DNA of 64,000 bases from Tumebacillus flagellatus (GTDB lineage Bacteria > Bacillota > Bacilli > Tumebacillales > Tumebacillaceae). How positions within the stretch are numbered: position 1 is the first letter of the stretch; each line of letters begins with the position of its first letter. The stretch spans positions 1 through 64,000 of the forward strand of contig NZ_JMIR01000017.1 in assembly GCF_000714935.1 (NCBI RefSeq). The letters are read 5' to 3'. Shown piece after piece: positions 61,484 through 64,000 of this stretch. A program made the position numbers and the translations under genes. The notes below the pieces were generated by a model. It ran no database searches and was not told the DNA's origin. It saw only the letters and a program-made list of their open reading frames with translations.

Positions 61484-61721
61484 TGAGTTTCATCCTTTCC
61501 GGTATGGATTCCCTTGTTTGTCCAGTATACCCGAACGGGAGGAGGGGTACAGGGAGCGCGGTTTAGAATTTTTTTTTGTCATTTTGAATAGTGGGTTTGA
61601 GATCGGGTGTTGCACATTACGAATTGTGACCACAAAGAAACCCTTCATGAAGATGTTTGGATATCTCTGTTGGTTTATTGTATTTATAGGCAATAAAGAA
61701 CAGAGGGAGTGTCATTACATC

Positions 61722-61925
61722 ATGAAGATCAGTCCTGAATGGAAACGCTGGGGCCGCGGCTTCGTCTCTTCCGGCGACGAACGCGGGAGACTGTACCAAC
61801 ACCAAGAGCAACCGGCGCGCTGGCTGTGGAAAGGCATCGAATTTGAAGCGGCCTCGCCGATGAAAGCGATTGAGATGTTGATGGGGCAGAAGCTAGAGCG
61901 GCGCGAGGATTTGAAAATTGGATAG
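61722..61925 (+). CDS. Small unknown protein, 67 residues
   Basis: ATG 61722 with AGAGGGAGTG ten bases upstream; GC-rich coding sequence unlike the AT-rich 100 bases before it. The product starts MKISPEWKRWGRGFVSSG and ends REDLKIG, with several Trp and basic residues. No family recognised. Confidence 0.55.
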   Translation: MKISPEWKRWGRGFVSSGDERGRLYQHQEQPARWLWKGIEFEAASPMKAIEMLMGQKLERREDLKIG

Positions 61926-61935
61926 AGCGATTCCA

Positions 61936-61970
61936 AAACGACCCGGCCGCCTCCGCTTGGGTCTTTTTTC
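61936..61970 (+). terminator. Probable terminator after the 67-residue gene
   Basis: GACCC and GGGTC enclose a GC-rich stretch, followed by TTTTTT. The stem is short. Confidence 0.5.
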
Positions 61971-62018
61971 TGCTATACTGTCTTCAAACGACCGTTAGTT
62001 TGATTGGAGGAAGCGAGT

Positions 62019-63164
62019 ATGCCGCACTTATATTTGCAAGACGAGCATCATATGTTTCGGAAGGCAGTCCGCAAATTTCTTGAACGCGAAGCCGTGCCTT
62101 TTTACGACGAGTGGGAAGAAAACCGCCTGATCCCGCGTTCGTTCTGGGAGAAACTCGGCAGTCAGGGCTACCTCTGCGCGGACGTCGACGAAGCGTACGG
62201 AGGGGCCGGTGCCGACTGGGGATATTCCGTCGTATTAAATGAAGAACTCGAACGCGTCGGCTCTTCCACCGTCGGGATCATGCTGCACAGCGACATCGTC
62301 GTGCCGTACATCTCCGCATTCGGCTCCGAGGAACAAAAACAGCGCTGGCTCCCCGGCTGCGTCTCCGGCGAGATCATCACGGCGATTGCGATGACCGAGC
62401 CGGGCGCGGGCTCCGACCTGGCGGGCATCCGCACGACGGCGGTGCGCGACGGCGACCACTACATCCTCAACGGTCAGAAGACGTTCATCACCAACGGCAT
62501 CCACGCCGACCTCGTGCTGGTCGCCTGCAAAACCGACCCCAAAGCCCAACCGGCGTACAAAGGCATCTCGCTGTTGCTGGTCGAGCGCGACACGCCGGGA
62601 TTCTCGCGCGGACGCAAGCTGAACAAAGTCGGTCTGCACGCCCAAGACACGGCGGAGTTGATTTTTGAAGACTGCCGCGTTCCGGCGATCAACCTGCTGG
62701 GCGAAGAGGGCCGCGGCTTCAAATACATGATGGAGAAACTCCAACAAGAGCGCCTCGTCGTCGCCATCGCCGCACAAGTGTCCGCCGAAGAGATGCTCCG
62801 TCAAACCATCGACTACGTGAAAAGCCGCGAAGCATTCGGCAAGTCGGTCAGTAAATTTCAGAACACTCAGTTTACGATTGCGGAACTCGCCACCGAAATC
62901 GAGGTGGGCCGCGCGTTCCTCGACCAGTTGATCGCCGAGCACATCAGCGGCGCCGACGTCGTCACCAAAGTCTCGATGTCGAAATGGTGGACGACGGAGA
63001 TGGCGAAACGCGTGGCGTCGCAGTGCCTGCAGTTGCACGGGGGCTACGGCTACATGGAGGAATACCCGATTGCCCGCCGCTTCCGAGACATTCCGGTCTC
63101 GGCGATCTATGCCGGGAGCAACGAAATCATGAAAGTGATCATTGCGAAGAACTTGGGTCTGTAG
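62019..63164 (+). CDS. Acyl-CoA dehydrogenase
   Basis: 381 residues. FAD-binding motifs AIAMTEPGAGSDLAG and FITNGIHADL, and C-terminal LHGGYGYMEEYPIARRFRD. The usual catalytic glutamate site (YEGT) reads YAGSNEI, so the base is absent there; a glutamate in LQQERLVVA is in the place used by isovaleryl-CoA and long-chain enzymes. First step of fatty-acid or branched acyl-CoA oxidation. ATG 62019 with GGAGGAAG. Followed after 57 bases by an acyl-CoA ligase gene. Confidence 0.93.
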   Translation: MPHLYLQDEHHMFRKAVRKFLEREAVPFYDEWEENRLIPRSFWEKLGSQGYLCADVDEAYGGAGADWGYSVVLNEELERVGSSTVGIMLHSDIVVPYISAFGSEEQKQRWLPGCVSGEIITAIAMTEPGAGSDLAGIRTTAVRDGDHYILNGQKTFITNGIHADLVLVACKTDPKAQPAYKGISLLLVERDTPGFSRGRKLNKVGLHAQDTAELIFEDCRVPAINLLGEEGRGFKYMMEKLQQERLVVAIAAQVSAEEMLRQTIDYVKSREAFGKSVSKFQNTQFTIAELATEIEVGRAFLDQLIAEHISGADVVTKVSMSKWWTTEMAKRVASQCLQLHGGYGYMEEYPIARRFRDIPVSAIYAGSNEIMKVIIAKNLGL

Positions 63165-63221
63165 ATCCTACACGACAGGCCCGCCCGCGAAACACCGAAT
63201 TTTTTGAAGGAGGAATTCCCC

Positions 63222-64000
63222 ATGATGGACTTTCCGCTGACACTTCGCACCCTTTTTGAGCGCGCCGAGAAGTTTTTTCCGAAAAAAGAAATCGTCTCCC
63301 GCACGCCCTCCGGCCTCTTCCGCTACACGTACGCCGACTATGGCAAGCGCACGCGCCAACTTTCCAGCGCGCTCGAAACGCTTGGCATTCAGCGGGGCGA
63401 CCGGGTGGCGACGTTTGCTTGGAACGACCACAGACATCTGGAAGCGTACTTCGCCATCCCGTGCATGGGAGCCGTTTTGCACACGGTCAACATCCGTCTC
63501 TCCGCCGAACACATCTCCTACATCGTGAACCACGCGCAAGACCGCGTGATGATCGTCGACGAAACGCTGCTCCCGATCATTGAGAAAGTCGCGGAACAGC
63601 TGACCTCCGTCGAAGCGTACATCATCATGACCGACAAGCCGGAACTCCCGCCGACGACGCTTCACCTGGCGTATTCGTATGAAGCCCTGCTCCAAGCGGC
63701 AGACGCGACGTACGCCTACCCGCAAGACTTGGACGAAAACGCCGTCGCCGGGATGTGCTACACGTCGGCGACGACAGGCAATCCCAAGGGCGTGACGTAC
63801 TCGCATCGCGGCATCTTCCTGCATTCGATGAACCTCGGGCTCGCCGACACGACGGGGGTTTCGGAGTCGGATGTGCTGTTGCCCGTCGTCCCGATGTTTC
63901 ACGTCAACGCATGGGGCATGCCGTTTGCCGGCGTCTGGTTCGGCTCCAAACAAGTTCTCCCCGGACCGGCTCCGACCCCGCAAATTCTCCTGCAGTTAAT
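63222..64000 (+). CDS. Fatty-acid CoA ligase (AMP-forming), cut by window end
   Basis: First 259 codons of an ANL-superfamily enzyme. Start MMDFPLTLRTLFERAEKFFP, ATG 63222 behind GAAGGAGGAATT. The ATP-binding loop reads CYTSATTGNPKGVTYSH, the variant typical of long- or medium-chain fatty-acyl-CoA synthetases, and VVPMFHVNAWG follows. It activates fatty acids that the upstream dehydrogenase would oxidise. The C-terminal half lies outside the window. Confidence 0.93.
   Translation, partial: MMDFPLTLRTLFERAEKFFPKKEIVSRTPSGLFRYTYADYGKRTRQLSSALETLGIQRGDRVATFAWNDHRHLEAYFAIPCMGAVLHTVNIRLSAEHISYIVNHAQDRVMIVDETLLPIIEKVAEQLTSVEAYIIMTDKPELPPTTLHLAYSYEALLQAADATYAYPQDLDENAVAGMCYTSATTGNPKGVTYSHRGIFLHSMNLGLADTTGVSESDVLLPVVPMFHVNAWGMPFAGVWFGSKQVLPGPAPTPQILLQL

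Noticed and set aside
61035-61721. Upstream part of a 296-codon plus-strand open frame
   Set aside because: It is antisense to the carboxylesterase remnant; only the last 67 codons have a credible start.
1-64000. tRNA, rRNA genes and CRISPR arrays
   Set aside because: No cloverleaf with CCA-type acceptor, no rRNA core segments and no regularly spaced repeats were recognised.

Overview
The window looks like chromosomal DNA of an aerobic, GC-rich, low-complexity-free Bacillota bacterium, probably of the Alicyclobacillaceae/Tumebacillus type. This is an inference from gene content: HemQ (Gram-positive coproporphyrin route to heme), a caa3-type oxidase operon with ctaA/ctaB, a RicA/YmcA-like protein, the ykoEDC thiamin/HMP transporter behind a TPP riboswitch, the mnmL/mnmM (ytqA/ytqB) pair, strong AGGAGG ribosome binding sites, frequent GTG/TTG starts, and ECF sigma promoters of Bacillus type. 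No rRNA, tRNA or CRISPR array was seen.

Layout. 0-5 kb: a cut gene, hemQ, a phenylalanine-hydroxylase-like gene and a THUMP/RlmL-type RNA methyltransferase. 4.8-10.2 kb: cytochrome caa3 oxidase operon in the order ctaC-ctaD-ctaA-ctaB-ctaE plus a 31-residue membrane peptide. 10.3-13.8 kb: two-gene ABC exporter. 14-20.7 kb: two unknown membrane proteins, a PAP2/Aur1-like enzyme, cardiolipin synthase, a DUF4397 protein and an aldo-keto reductase. 20.8-25.4 kb: ymcA-like gene, small unknown genes, a possible structured RNA, an AAA ATPase-PIN nuclease pair, a glutaredoxin-like protein and UV endonuclease UvsE. 25.4-31.9 kb: secreted stalk-domain protein, TPP riboswitch with ykoEDC, DMT transporter, sodA. 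32-37.3 kb: TetR regulator and desaturase-like flavoenzyme, then mnmL and mnmM split by an opposed ECF sigma/anti-sigma pair. 37.3-39.4 kb: a second ECF sigma/anti-sigma operon behind a SigX-type promoter.

39.5-48 kb is a copper/respiration accessory zone. It holds a decayed copA fragment, a small lipoprotein with YcnI, a nosD/nosF remnant fused by deletion, a two-subunit cytochrome bd-oxidase-like complex in which both subunits look CydA-related and one carries a C-terminal cytochrome c, a NarL-type two-component system, a FixH/YtkA lipoprotein and a cupredoxin. 48.2-55.4 kb is a single operon combining a complete NikABCDE importer with a SbnA-like PLP enzyme and an MFS transporter. The natural reading is that one short metallophore is made, exported and re-imported with metal.

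55.5-56.7 kb is glycerate kinase. 56.8-61 kb is an AT-rich island: a restriction-modification locus with HsdM-like and half-size HsdS-like genes opposed to a C-protein-like regulator and a separate PD-(D/E)XK nuclease, followed by an ISL3-type transposase remnant and a carboxylesterase pseudogene. 61.7-64 kb returns to GC-rich DNA with a small unknown gene, an acyl-CoA dehydrogenase and the start of a fatty-acid CoA ligase.

The strongest candidates for undescribed biology are the nikABCDE-sbnA-MFS operon, the c-heme-bearing bd-like oxidase with its dedicated regulators, and the hybrid restriction-modification locus. The AAA-PIN pair is a further defence candidate.
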